Origin: a virus
Length of the DNA stretch: 64,000 nucleotides
Reading direction: 5' to 3' (one strand)
IMG/VR virus record: IMGVR_UViG_3300022538_000539
Location: 51,400 to 115,399 of that record
This document shows, in pieces, positions 47,720 through 54,947 of this stretch (the first letter of the stretch is position 1; every line of letters begins with the position of its first letter). A program made the translations under genes and the position numbers. The notes under the pieces are model-generated. The model was not told the origin of the DNA, made no database searches, and saw nothing but the letters and a program-made list of their open reading frames with translations.

Positions 47720-48142
47720 CTAAAAATTTTTTAAAAAATCTTCTATATTATACATTGTTAATTTATCACCTTTTCGTATTTTAAATTTTATATAAGGTTG
47801 ATGACCTTCAAGATACTTTTTATACTCATTGTATGAAATTAATGTAGTATTACTTTCATTAGATTGTGTGTATTTTTTATTAACATAACATTGGTCAGTC
47901 ATTGTTAGTATATATCTTTGTTTATGTGTATTGTGTATAATTGTGTGTATATCTTGTATTTCCATTATTTTTTTATTTTTTTTGATTTGCTGTGCTTTAA
48001 AAAATTTCTTGTAATTACGGATTTCTGAATGAGCAACTAATCTAATTAATTGATTATCCTTGAAATAATGCAAACCATACTTATTTTCTATAATAAAATA
48101 AATATTGCTTTTTTTATCCATAAGAATATCATGTACTAACAT
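47720..48142 (-). CDS. Expanded-superfamily protein, diverged (140 aa)
   Basis: HDILMDKKSNIYFIIENKYG keeps the N-terminal hairpin; the central block is degenerate (QRYILTMTDQCYVNKKYTQ). Then LISYNEYKKYLEGHQPYIKF, as the Lys/Tyr helix in 47305 and 48520. Unknown function. Confidence 0.84.
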   Translation of the reverse strand: MLVHDILMDKKSNIYFIIENKYGLHYFKDNQLIRLVAHSEIRNYKKFFKAQQIKKNKKIMEIQDIHTIIHNTHKQRYILTMTDQCYVNKKYTQSNESNTTLISYNEYKKYLEGHQPYIKFKIRKGDKLTMYNIEDFLKNF

Positions 48143-48151
48143 TTTATTCCT

Positions 48152-48523
48152 TTATATTATTTGTTTGCCATTTATAAATTTTATAAATTCTGATTGTCGT
48201 ACAGTACCATTTGTATATTCTGTGTATTGATTTCTATATATAGGAACATAACCTTTTTGTAATTTTTCATATATTTTTTCTGATAGTATTTTGAAAACTT
48301 CATCTTTTTTTAAATCCATTTTCATTACAGTTCTTAATTTTTTAATATCTTTCATAATTTTGCTCCAGTAGAATAAAATATTATAATATGGTTCTCCCAT
48401 ATTATAATGCACTTGTACTTCAAATCCCCACATTTTGAAATGACCATCCCAAATATGAAAATAAAGTATTCTATTTAAACTCCAGTCTCTTTTTAATTTT
48501 ATCTCTATATCTAATTTATTCAT
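48152..48523 (-). CDS. Hypothetical protein within the right array (123 aa)
   Basis: LKRDWSLNRILYFHIWDGHF, KMWGFEVQVHYNMGEPYYNI, and a helical end. The superfamily blocks are not visible, so it may be an unrelated insertion or a highly diverged member. Overlaps the next gene by 4 nt. Confidence 0.82.
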   Translation of the reverse strand: MNKLDIEIKLKRDWSLNRILYFHIWDGHFKMWGFEVQVHYNMGEPYYNILFYWSKIMKDIKKLRTVMKMDLKKDEVFKILSEKIYEKLQKGYVPIYRNQYTEYTNGTVRQSEFIKFINGKQII

Positions 48524-48984
48524 CTCAAAAAATACTCCATAAATTTTTTACTTATTGCAACTGTATCATTTTTTAAATTTAAAAATACTTCTTGTTTACT
48601 ATAATCTGAGTTTTCTCGTACCTCTTTTATTATATTATCATATTCTTTTTTATTATAATTATATTTTTTCTTTGTTTTCCCATCAATTGTAAAATAGTGT
48701 CCAAAATATTTTCCATTTTTTGTTTTAAAAACTCTTGCCATATTAATTGGTAGAATTTCATGTTTCCATGTATACATTTCTGTTAATTCTAAATATTTTT
48801 TTATTTGATGTTTTACATAATGCAAAGTACTATTGATTTCTTCACTTAAAGTATGAATACTATATTTTTTATCACCATTCGTTATACACAACTTATGTGT
48901 TTCTACATTGTATATTATACTCAGAAAATCATCTTTTTTTTCATTATAAAAAATGCTAAATATAATATATGGGTGTTTTTTCAT
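48520..48984 (-). CDS. Expanded-superfamily protein (154 aa)
   Basis: IIFSIFYNEKKDDFLSIIYN hairpin, INMARVFKTKNGKYFGHYFT for the R-x-F ... Y-F element, KKYNYNKKEYDNIIKEVREN helix. Unknown function. Confidence 0.85.
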   Translation of the reverse strand: MKKHPYIIFSIFYNEKKDDFLSIIYNVETHKLCITNGDKKYSIHTLSEEINSTLHYVKHQIKKYLELTEMYTWKHEILPINMARVFKTKNGKYFGHYFTIDGKTKKKYNYNKKEYDNIIKEVRENSDYSKQEVFLNLKNDTVAISKKFMEYFLR

Positions 48985-48991
48985 TATACTC

Positions 48992-49483
48992 CTATTGAGT
49001 TATATTTATAAAATCTTTTTGTATTCTTGTAGAAAGTGTTTTAAAAAATATATTATTCAGATAACTCACAATACTTTTATCTGTAATATTTGAATCCAAA
49101 TCCATTTCCCAATAACTACTACACAACTGAAAAATATCAGTACATTGTTTAACAGTTGTTTGATTTATTTTATTTAAAACTTTTCCACCTTTTATAAAAT
49201 TATAAAAATACTTATTTTTTATTCTCATTAATCTTATAGAGATATGTTTAAAATAACATATTCGCATATTATTTACTATTTCGTATCCTGTTTTTTTATA
49301 ATATGCTATGTTTAAATTTTTTTGTTTTTCTTTTATTAAATTATGTATAGGCAATATATTACCTATTATATCTATTTTTTTTATATCAAATCGTTTTTTT
49401 TGATATACGCCATAAGATAAATATATCAAAAAATCGTTAGTTTGCTTATTAAATAATATTTTTTCTATTTGATATGTTATCAT
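48992..49483 (-). CDS. Expanded-superfamily protein, first of the right array (163 aa)
   Basis: EKILFNKQTNDFLIYLSYGV hairpin, SIRLMRIKNKYFYNFIKGGK central block, then a helical end. The ATG lies 1 nt from a copy of the AAACTGTAAACC element (49485-49496) and has no visible SD, unlike its neighbours. Unknown function. Confidence 0.85.
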   Translation of the reverse strand: MITYQIEKILFNKQTNDFLIYLSYGVYQKKRFDIKKIDIIGNILPIHNLIKEKQKNLNIAYYKKTGYEIVNNMRICYFKHISIRLMRIKNKYFYNFIKGGKVLNKINQTTVKQCTDIFQLCSSYWEMDLDSNITDKSIVSYLNNIFFKTLSTRIQKDFINITQ

Positions 49484-49484
49484 A

Positions 49485-49496
49485 GGTTTACAGTTT
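49485..49496 (-). promoter_or_regulatory. AAACTGTAAAC element at a start codon
   Basis: AAACTGTAAACC on the minus strand, one of about ten copies of a tandem AAACT half-site element found from here to 62624. This one abuts the ATG at 49483, where an SD would normally be. No -10/-35 pair is seen here. Confidence 0.55.
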
Positions 49497-49500
49497 CAGG

Positions 49501-49863
49501 TTATCTTCTTTTAAATTTTAATTTCTTAATTTCATCTTTTAATTCTGGAATTACATAATTTATAAATACATAAATAAAAATCATTCCCCATTCTTCTGGT
49601 AAAATATGTATCATAATATCATTGTTTAAATCTCTTTTATAAAGTCTTTTATAAACTTCATCAGTAATAAATGTTTTATCTTTCATAATTGCTATTTCAC
49701 TATCTTGACAAAATACTCTTTTCATTCCATCTTTTTGAATTTCATCATAATTTTTACAATAAGTTCCAGGTGCAAATTGAGTAGAAATTGTTATACCATT
49801 TTTAAACTCTATAAAAAAACCAGCATTGTGATATGATATTTTAAAACATCCTTCTTTTTTCAT
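49501..49863 (-). CDS. Conserved phage protein, paralog of 33114
   Basis: 120 residues. KISYHNAGFFIEFKNGITIS, TQFAPGTYCKN, CQDSEIAIMKDKTFIT: same order as 33114 (GFHIKFKNN, QFGWGTYSDN, CEVAIW). C-terminal part differs, ending in a basic helix. Unknown function. Confidence 0.87.
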   Translation of the reverse strand: MKKEGCFKISYHNAGFFIEFKNGITISTQFAPGTYCKNYDEIQKDGMKRVFCQDSEIAIMKDKTFITDEVYKRLYKRDLNNDIMIHILPEEWGMIFIYVFINYVIPELKDEIKKLKFKRR

Positions 49864-50114
49864 TCTATTTCTCCAATCATAAAAGCAACTCTTTCATTTT
49901 TAAAAAATAAATCTTGCAAAAACATTTCAAACTCATGATATTGTCCTGTTTCCCCTTTAAAATAGTTGAGAACATTTGCTAATCTTTTTGGAGAAAAATA
50001 TAAATAAATATAGTAATCGAACATAGAATCTCCTTTGTATATTTTTGAACTTATTCTATATTCATTAGGATTTAATAATTTAATTACTTTTTTAATTTTT
50101 TTTTCTCTATTCAT
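49860..50114 (-). CDS. Small alpha/beta family protein, diverged (84 aa)
   Basis: FDYYIYLYFSPKRLANVLNY and FEMFLQDLFFKNERVAFMIG correspond to YYVHVYF and ILEEIFKTQNIGFLL at 40456, with an insertion between them. Unknown function. Confidence 0.83.
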   Translation of the reverse strand: MNREKKIKKVIKLLNPNEYRISSKIYKGDSMFDYYIYLYFSPKRLANVLNYFKGETGQYHEFEMFLQDLFFKNERVAFMIGEIE

Positions 50115-50126
50115 TATTTTGCTTTT

Positions 50127-50351
50127 TTAATTTATTTTTATACCCATTTCTTTACATACTTCTTCTAATTCTTTTTCTCGTCTCATATATTCTTTAATAT
50201 GTTCAATCCATATATTTTCTATTTCATTAAGTTCTTCGTATAGTTTTATCAATTTTTTTACACTTTTTAAATATCCTGTAGGAAATGTGCTACCATTACG
50301 CATTTCACATTGTATTTTATTGATTTCTTCTAATATTTTTTCTTTTTTCAT
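50127..50351 (-). CDS. Helical hypothetical protein (74 aa)
   Basis: KEKILEEINKIQCEMRNGST, then KSVKKLIKLYEELNEIENIW and a charged helix. A 23-nt hairpin lies just upstream of its SD. Unknown function. Confidence 0.78.
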   Translation of the reverse strand: MKKEKILEEINKIQCEMRNGSTFPTGYLKSVKKLIKLYEELNEIENIWIEHIKEYMRREKELEEVCKEMGIKIN

Positions 50352-50367
50352 TTTATCTCCCTTTTAG

Positions 50368-50390
50368 CCATAGTACTTTTTAAACTATGG
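50368..50390. other. Hairpin upstream of the gene at 50127
   Basis: CCATAGT and ACTATGG form a perfect 7-bp stem with a 9-nt loop in the 57-nt gap between two genes. No U-run follows on the minus strand, so it is not a typical terminator; on the plus strand five T follow but no plus-strand gene exists. It could affect initiation or mRNA processing. Confidence 0.35.
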
Positions 50391-50408
50391 GATTTTTAAA
50401 ATTCGTTT

Positions 50409-50930
50409 TTATATTGCTCTCTCAGTATTTTTCAATAGACAATTAGGACATTCTTTTTCATGCAATAGACGTATCTCTTTTGCATAAATACCTCTTATTT
50501 CATAATAAGCATTACACAACCTGCTGAAAATCTCTGCTCCTGGGTTAAAATAAGTATCTTTTGCCTTCTCATAAAGATTTTTTATTTCTATCGCAAGACT
50601 TTTATTAGAATGTTCACTATCATAAAGAATGTTGCGTACATTAGAAAAAATGTCTTGAACTTTCAAAAATTCCTTCCATTGTTTTTCATGACGCAAAACC
50701 CACGCTTCATCATATAGTTTATGAGCATCAACAAGTGCTTTTGGAAATTCTCCTTTAACAGGTTTAATTAATTTCAATCTTAATTCTGCTTTTGGAACAT
50801 CTTGTGGATAATGTTCATTTGGTTCAGTTGCAATTCTTTGATGATGACAAATAGCATCTTTATATTCTTCATCACTCAAGTATTCAGCAAGCATTAAATA
50901 ATAAGTGTGCCAATACCATTTTTTACTCAT
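50409..50930 (-). CDS. Hypothetical protein (173 aa)
   Basis: KKWYWHTYYLMLAEYLSDEE, HQRIATEPNEHYPQDVPKAE, LRHEKQWKEFLKVQDIFSNV, and a C-terminal ECPNCLL. Helical, aromatic-rich, codon use slightly less AT-rich than neighbours. No family recognised. Overlaps the YgjP-like gene by 4 nt. Confidence 0.83.
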   Translation of the reverse strand: MSKKWYWHTYYLMLAEYLSDEEYKDAICHHQRIATEPNEHYPQDVPKAELRLKLIKPVKGEFPKALVDAHKLYDEAWVLRHEKQWKEFLKVQDIFSNVRNILYDSEHSNKSLAIEIKNLYEKAKDTYFNPGAEIFSRLCNAYYEIRGIYAKEIRLLHEKECPNCLLKNTERAI

Positions 50931-51487
50931 TTCTCTCCTTCTTGTAAAAGTTTATATGTATATTTTTCTAATAATTTTTTATTTTTTAAAACATTTGAAT
51001 AAATTATTTCAAGAGTAAACCAAAATCTTTTTGGATGTTTAGAAATTTTAAAGTGTAAAATTTCATGTGCTATTACATATTCTAATAGATTTCGTGGAAC
51101 ATATTGTAATTTTGTATTTAAAGCAATTAAATTTTTACTAATATAACATCTGCCCCAATTATTTTTATTAGTGAAAAATTCATAATTTGGTTTCTTTAAT
51201 GCTAATTTTTTTGAATACTTTTTAATAAAAAATCTAATATCTTTATTAAAATTTCCATTAGAATATTCTGGTAGTTTTTTACAAGTGTTTATATATTCAT
51301 TATTTTTTAAAACCCATTCTGTATTTTTTTTAATAAAATCTATACCATTTCCTAAAATTTTTTTACTACCACTAATTATAAAAACACCATTCCATTTCAT
51401 ACTTATTTGTTTTTTAGTGGGATTTTTATAATTTTTATAAACAACTCTATATTCAATTTCTTGTCCATTAAGTATTATTGTTTTCAT
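50927..51487 (-). CDS. YgjP-type zinc metallopeptidase (DUF45/WLM clan)
   Basis: 186 residues. N-terminal YRVVYKNYKNPTKKQISMKW beta region, then NNWGRCYISKNLIALNTKLQ and LLEYVIAHEILHFKISKHPK-RFW. The W-G-x-C, L-N, and H-E-x-x-H ... H motifs match YgjP/DUF45 proteins. Zinc ligands are complete. Substrate unknown. Confidence 0.92.
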   Translation of the reverse strand: MKTIILNGQEIEYRVVYKNYKNPTKKQISMKWNGVFIISGSKKILGNGIDFIKKNTEWVLKNNEYINTCKKLPEYSNGNFNKDIRFFIKKYSKKLALKKPNYEFFTNKNNWGRCYISKNLIALNTKLQYVPRNLLEYVIAHEILHFKISKHPKRFWFTLEIIYSNVLKNKKLLEKYTYKLLQEGEK

Positions 51488-51580
51488 TTATCTGGTTGTA
51501 TAGAAAATTATAAATACAATTAATCCTATTAAAATTGTACCAATTCCAAATGCAAGATAAATTATTTTTTCTGTTCCCAT
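51488..51580 (-). CDS. Micro membrane protein (30 aa)
   Basis: MGTEKIIYLAFGIGTILIGL then IVFIIFYTTR: single span. First ORF downstream of the strong promoter at 51601, whose -10 is only 21 nt upstream of its ATG. Unknown function. Confidence 0.7.
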   Translation of the reverse strand: MGTEKIIYLAFGIGTILIGLIVFIIFYTTR

Positions 51581-51600
51581 TTATTTCACCCCTTAATACA

Positions 51601-51640
51601 ATTATAAACTATTTTTGAGAGAAAGTCAAGTTTACAGTTT
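51601..51640 (-). promoter_or_regulatory. Consensus sigma70 promoter with overlapping AAACTGTAAACT element
   Basis: -35 TTGACT (51624-51629), 17-bp spacer, -10 TATAAT (51601-51606). The element AAACTGTAAACT (51629-51640) touches the -35 from upstream, a position where a bound protein would block or recruit RNA polymerase. The -35 to -10 block is identical to the promoter at 61434. Confidence 0.9.
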
Positions 51641-51659
51641 AAGGTTTTTTTGATATATT

Positions 51660-52058
51660 TTATTCGTCTTTTTCATCTATTATATTTTCTAAATTACTAA
51701 TTTCTTTTTCTAAATCACAAGTTTCATCAATTAATTTGTCATTTTCTCTTTCTAAATTATCATTTTCTATTTCTAAATTCTCATTGTTTTTTTCTAAATC
51801 TACAATTTCATCTTCTAATTCTTCAACTTTATATTCTAAATCATTTCTTTCGCCTTCTAATTCATCTTTCATTTCTTCCATTTCATCTCTTTCTGCTACT
51901 GTATCACTAACTTTATCTTCTAAATCTTCTTGGTCAATTTCTAAATCATCAATTCTATTTTGCAAATCAGCATTTGCTTCCATTACTTCATCATATTTCT
52001 GTGCTTTCCTTTCCAATTTTGCCAAATATTTTATTTTATCTTTATATTTTTTTTCCAT
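51660..52058 (-). CDS. Long acidic coiled-coil protein (132 aa)
   Basis: Nearly the whole chain is heptad repeat with Leu/Ile at a/d and Asp/Glu elsewhere (DLQNRIDDLEIDQEDLEDKV, DLEYKVEELEDEIVDLEKNN). Highly acidic; could mimic DNA or RNA, or act as a scaffold. It is immediately upstream of the promoter at 51601. Unknown function. Confidence 0.85.
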   Translation of the reverse strand: MEKKYKDKIKYLAKLERKAQKYDEVMEANADLQNRIDDLEIDQEDLEDKVSDTVAERDEMEEMKDELEGERNDLEYKVEELEDEIVDLEKNNENLEIENDNLERENDKLIDETCDLEKEISNLENIIDEKDE

Positions 52059-52165
52059 TTTCTTTTTTTATTTAATTTCTTTTTCTTTTTATATTTCCTA
52101 TCATAAATACCTCTTTTAATTAAATCTTCTTTAATAAGAAATAGTTCTTTGTTTTTTGGTATCAT
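52031..52165 (-). CDS. Small basic protein (44 aa)
   Basis: MIPKNKELFLIKEDLIKRGI then YDRKYKKKKKLNKKRKWKKN. Very Lys-rich, likely nucleic-acid binding. Overlaps the start of the acidic coiled-coil gene by 28 nt; the charge contrast is notable. Gene status moderate. Confidence 0.6.
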   Translation of the reverse strand: MIPKNKELFLIKEDLIKRGIYDRKYKKKKKLNKKRKWKKNIKIK

Positions 52166-52190
52166 TTTACTAATTTCCTTTTTATTTCTT

Positions 52191-52334
52191 TTAATTTTTC
52201 CCTTTCATTAATTCTACAATTTTATCTAATGCTTTTCTAATACCTCTGATATTAGAAGCAATTGATAGAAATTTTAAGAATAGAGTTATATATACAATTG
52301 TTTGTATTAATAAAGCCAATTCCTCAATAGTCAT
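52191..52334 (-). CDS. Small membrane-associated protein (47 aa)
   Basis: MTIEELALLIQTIVYITLFL, KFLSIASNIRGIRKALDKIV, ELMKGKN. One hydrophobic span then an amphipathic basic helix. Start is supported by a purine-rich AAAAAGGGG SD. Unknown function. Confidence 0.68.
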   Translation of the reverse strand: MTIEELALLIQTIVYITLFLKFLSIASNIRGIRKALDKIVELMKGKN

Positions 52335-52346
52335 CTTTACCCCTTT

Positions 52347-52748
52347 TTAATTATTTTTAATTTTTGATATTATATTTGTGTACATTTTTACAATTTTTTC
52401 GTAGTCTTTTGCTCCAAATTCATCAATAATATTTAATACACACATCATTAAATCACTTAATTCACCTATATATTTAAGTAATTTATTATATCTTTTATCA
52501 GTTTCATTAATTAATTTGTATAATGCTTTTTCTTTACTCAATTTTTTTCCTTTATAAGTTGTAAAAAGTTTATTTTTCTTTTTATTACATTTTCCACAAA
52601 GCCAAGCATCATAAATTTTATCACCATTTTTTAATTTTATTTTATAAGCATCCCAATCATTTAAAACATCTCCACAACCTGCACACAAATCATATGTAAT
52701 AGGATTAAGTTCTATATCTCTAAATTCTTCGTATATTATTTCTTGCAT
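52347..52748 (-). CDS. Zinc-finger hypothetical protein (133 aa)
   Basis: TYDLCAGCGDVLNDWDAYKI and DAWLCGKCNKKKNK form a four-Cys site; the C-terminal half is helical (LYKLINETDKRYNKLLKYIG). No family recognised. Confidence 0.83.
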   Translation of the reverse strand: MQEIIYEEFRDIELNPITYDLCAGCGDVLNDWDAYKIKLKNGDKIYDAWLCGKCNKKKNKLFTTYKGKKLSKEKALYKLINETDKRYNKLLKYIGELSDLMMCVLNIIDEFGAKDYEKIVKMYTNIISKIKNN

Positions 52749-52756
52749 TTTAGATT

Positions 52757-52981
52757 TTAAGTTCCAGCAATTTGTATTTTTATTATAGCGTCTTTTATAC
52801 TGATTTCAAGTACAATTTTATTATTTCCTTTTAAATATCCTATAATTTGTTCATCACTTCTTACAGCATTAAAAATAACTTCTTTTATATTACTAAACAT
52901 TGTCATTACATTATTCTTTATATCAGGTTCACTTATTTCTGGTACAAAAATTTTTTTCAATATATTAATTATTTTACCCAT
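52757..52981 (-). CDS. Hypothetical protein (74 aa)
   Basis: INILKKIFVPEISEPDIKNN, IIGYLKGNNKIVLEISIKDA, IIKIQIAGT. Helix then beta hairpins. Unknown function. Confidence 0.78.
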   Translation of the reverse strand: MGKIINILKKIFVPEISEPDIKNNVMTMFSNIKEVIFNAVRSDEQIIGYLKGNNKIVLEISIKDAIIKIQIAGT

Positions 52982-52995
52982 TTTCTATCTCCTTT

Positions 52996-53265
52996 TTATT
53001 TCAATTTATTAATGTAAGAAGAAACAACTAAATTAGAAAGCAAAGCATTTATACTTTTAATATTTATTATATCTATATAAGATGGATGAGAGATTTTTAA
53101 TAATTCAATATTAAATAATAAATTAGTTAATATTTTTATTATTACATCATTATGCTCTAATATAAGCATATTTTCTACAGTATTGCAATATTCATCCAAG
53201 ATTTCATTTCTATTTTGTTTTGTTAAGATTTCTTTTTTAATTTTATTTATTTTTTCTTGTTCCAT
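52996..53265 (-). CDS. Helical hypothetical protein (89 aa)
   Basis: ATG 53265 (MEQEKINKIKKEILTKQNRN) has an AAGGAA SD 8 nt upstream; the longer frame from 53322 lacks one and overlaps a micro-ORF. Helical with a hydrophobic middle (VIIKILTNLLFNIELLKI). Unknown function. Confidence 0.72.
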   Translation of the reverse strand: MEQEKINKIKKEILTKQNRNEILDEYCNTVENMLILEHNDVIIKILTNLLFNIELLKISHPSYIDIINIKSINALLSNLVVSSYINKLK

Positions 53266-53267
53266 AC

Positions 53268-53357
53268 TTATTTTTTCCTTATATAAATAATATAAAATAA
53301 TATACTTATTAAACTCATCCAAATTAATACACCCAAAATTATTAAAATATCTAACAT
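53268..53357 (-). CDS. Micro membrane protein (29 aa)
   Basis: MLDILIILGVLIWMSLISIL then FYIIYIRKK. SD AAAGGAG before ATG 53357; stop 2 nt before the start of the next gene. Unknown function. Confidence 0.62.
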   Translation of the reverse strand: MLDILIILGVLIWMSLISILFYIIYIRKK

Positions 53358-53369
53358 AATTTCTCCTTT

Positions 53370-53543
53370 TTATTTAGCACTAATAATAAATTCCAATTTA
53401 ACATCTCTATCATAAAATTCTTTTTCAATTTTTTTATACCAAATTTTTAATCCTTCTGGACAACCATTTTTATTAATCATTACATTTTGAATTGCCCACA
53501 ATAATTCTTCATCTGACAATCTTTTAGGATTTGGCAGTTTCAT
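53370..53543 (-). CDS. Small hypothetical protein (57 aa)
   Basis: MKLPNPKRLSDEELLWAIQN, VMINKNGCPEGLKIWYKKIE, then DVKLEFIISAK. Soluble; no family recognised. Stop/start touch the neighbours. Confidence 0.7.
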   Translation of the reverse strand: MKLPNPKRLSDEELLWAIQNVMINKNGCPEGLKIWYKKIEKEFYDRDVKLEFIISAK

Positions 53544-53651
53544 TTATCTCTCTTTCCATTTTCTATCTATAAAAAATAATCCAAAAATTATAATTACTAT
53601 AATCAAACTTATTATTCCCATACCAAGAATAAATCTCATATTGCCACTCAT
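53544..53651 (-). CDS. Micro membrane protein (35 aa)
   Basis: MSGNMRFILGMGIISLIIVI then IIFGLFFIDRKWKER. SD AAAGGAG. First ORF after the AAACTGTAAACT copy at 53676 and after dnaN. Unknown function. Confidence 0.68.
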   Translation of the reverse strand: MSGNMRFILGMGIISLIIVIIIFGLFFIDRKWKER

Positions 53652-53675
53652 TTTTTCTCCTTTCATTTATTTTTA

Positions 53676-53687
53676 AGTTTACAGTTT
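53676..53687 (-). promoter_or_regulatory. AAACTGTAAACT element
   Basis: Minus-strand AAACTGTAAACT preceded by GC, between dnaN (ends 53710) and the small gene starting at 53651. No clear -10/-35 pair accompanies it here. Confidence 0.6.
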
Positions 53688-53709
53688 GCGTGTTTTTTTC
53701 TATTTCATT

Positions 53710-54864
53710 TTAACTTATTCTAATGGGCATTATTATATGCTTAAAATTATCATCTTTAATTATTACAGGACTAAGATTATCTTTAATTAAAATTTCAACT
53801 GTATCTTTTTCAATTGCTTTTAATGTATCAATTACATATTTAACATTTAATCTTAATTCTAAACCATCTACTATATTAGAATGTATAGACAATTCATTAT
53901 TAATTTCTATTTCAGGATTACTTCGAAGAGAATCCTTATATTCTATTTTAAGACTATCACAATTCACCATATTAAAAGTAATAAAATCATTACTCCACTT
54001 ATCAACAAATTTTGACATCTGAATAGCATTAGTTAGTAATTGTTTTCTATTTACTTCAATAAATTGCTTATGTTTTTTGTCGCTTGTTACATAATCAGTT
54101 TTAGGATAGTTTAAATCTTTAGTTCTGTCTGTTATTTCTACATTATCAAATTTTAAACCTGCTCCAAAACCAGTTTTAAATATTTGTATATTCGTAATCT
54201 TTTTTATATTCTTTACAATATTATTTAAAAATAATCCATCAATTAGATATTCCTTGCTTGTAATTTTTGCACAATTAGTATCTTTAATTTTAACTAATTT
54301 GTATAATCCTATTCTATAACTATCAGTACAACACAATTCTGAAAAATCATTTCCTACTTTTATTAATGTTTTAGTTAGTACAGGTCTTGTTTCGTCTTTA
54401 CTAATTGCATAAATTATTTTAGACAATATTGTTTTTAAATCCAATTTGCTAATGTTTAAAGTATTACTCTTTTTATAATCTAACATAGGATAGTCTTTTT
54501 CAGGATAACTTCTAATTTTAAATTCCATTGCAGTTTCAATTATTACAGGTTTATCATTATCTACTTCTGTTACTTCTACTGCTTTAATTTTAATAAAATC
54601 TGTTGTAGCATTATTTACTATTTTATTAAATTTATTAAATTCAAATACAGCAGAACCTTTATTAATAATTGTTGCAGGTATATTAATTTTAATAATTTTA
54701 TCTAAATCGGTAGTATAAATTACAACTTTGTTATTTACAGTTTGAATCCTTAAACATTTTAATATCGGCAATAATGCTTTGTTACTAATAGCAAATTTAA
54801 GCAATTTTAAATTTTCTTTTAATATTTTTTTCTTTAGTATTAATTCCATAGCAGGTTTTTTCAT
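53710..54864 (-). CDS. dnaN: DNA polymerase III beta subunit, sliding clamp
   Basis: 384 residues, normal length for a bacterial DnaN with three clamp domains. KENLKLLKFAISNKALLPIL (N-terminal helix-strand), the conserved TDLDKIIKINIPA segment, YPEKDYPMLD, TKTLIKV ... CCTDSYRIGLYK (domain 2, like TDGHRL), and the C-terminal HIIMPIRIS (like MPMRL) that forms part of the partner-binding pocket. It tethers DnaE to DNA. Own promoter at 54885 with GAGGGGG SD, far from the other replication genes, suggesting separate timing. Confidence 0.95.
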   Translation of the reverse strand: MKKPAMELILKKKILKENLKLLKFAISNKALLPILKCLRIQTVNNKVVIYTTDLDKIIKINIPATIINKGSAVFEFNKFNKIVNNATTDFIKIKAVEVTEVDNDKPVIIETAMEFKIRSYPEKDYPMLDYKKSNTLNISKLDLKTILSKIIYAISKDETRPVLTKTLIKVGNDFSELCCTDSYRIGLYKLVKIKDTNCAKITSKEYLIDGLFLNNIVKNIKKITNIQIFKTGFGAGLKFDNVEITDRTKDLNYPKTDYVTSDKKHKQFIEVNRKQLLTNAIQMSKFVDKWSNDFITFNMVNCDSLKIEYKDSLRSNPEIEINNELSIHSNIVDGLELRLNVKYVIDTLKAIEKDTVEILIKDNLSPVIIKDDNFKHIIMPIRIS

Positions 54865-54884
54865 TTTTTTACCCCCTCAATATA

Positions 54885-54943
54885 ATTATAAAGGATATTT
54901 TCTTAAAAGTCAAGATTTTTAGTTATATTTGAGTTTACAGTTT
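54885..54943 (-). promoter_or_regulatory. dnaN promoter with upstream AAACTGTAAACT element
   Basis: -35 TTGACT (54908-54913), 17-bp spacer, -10 TATAAT (54885-54890). AAACTGTAAACT at 54932-54943 lies 18 nt upstream of the -35. Drives dnaN. Confidence 0.88.
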
Positions 54944-54947
54944 CCAA

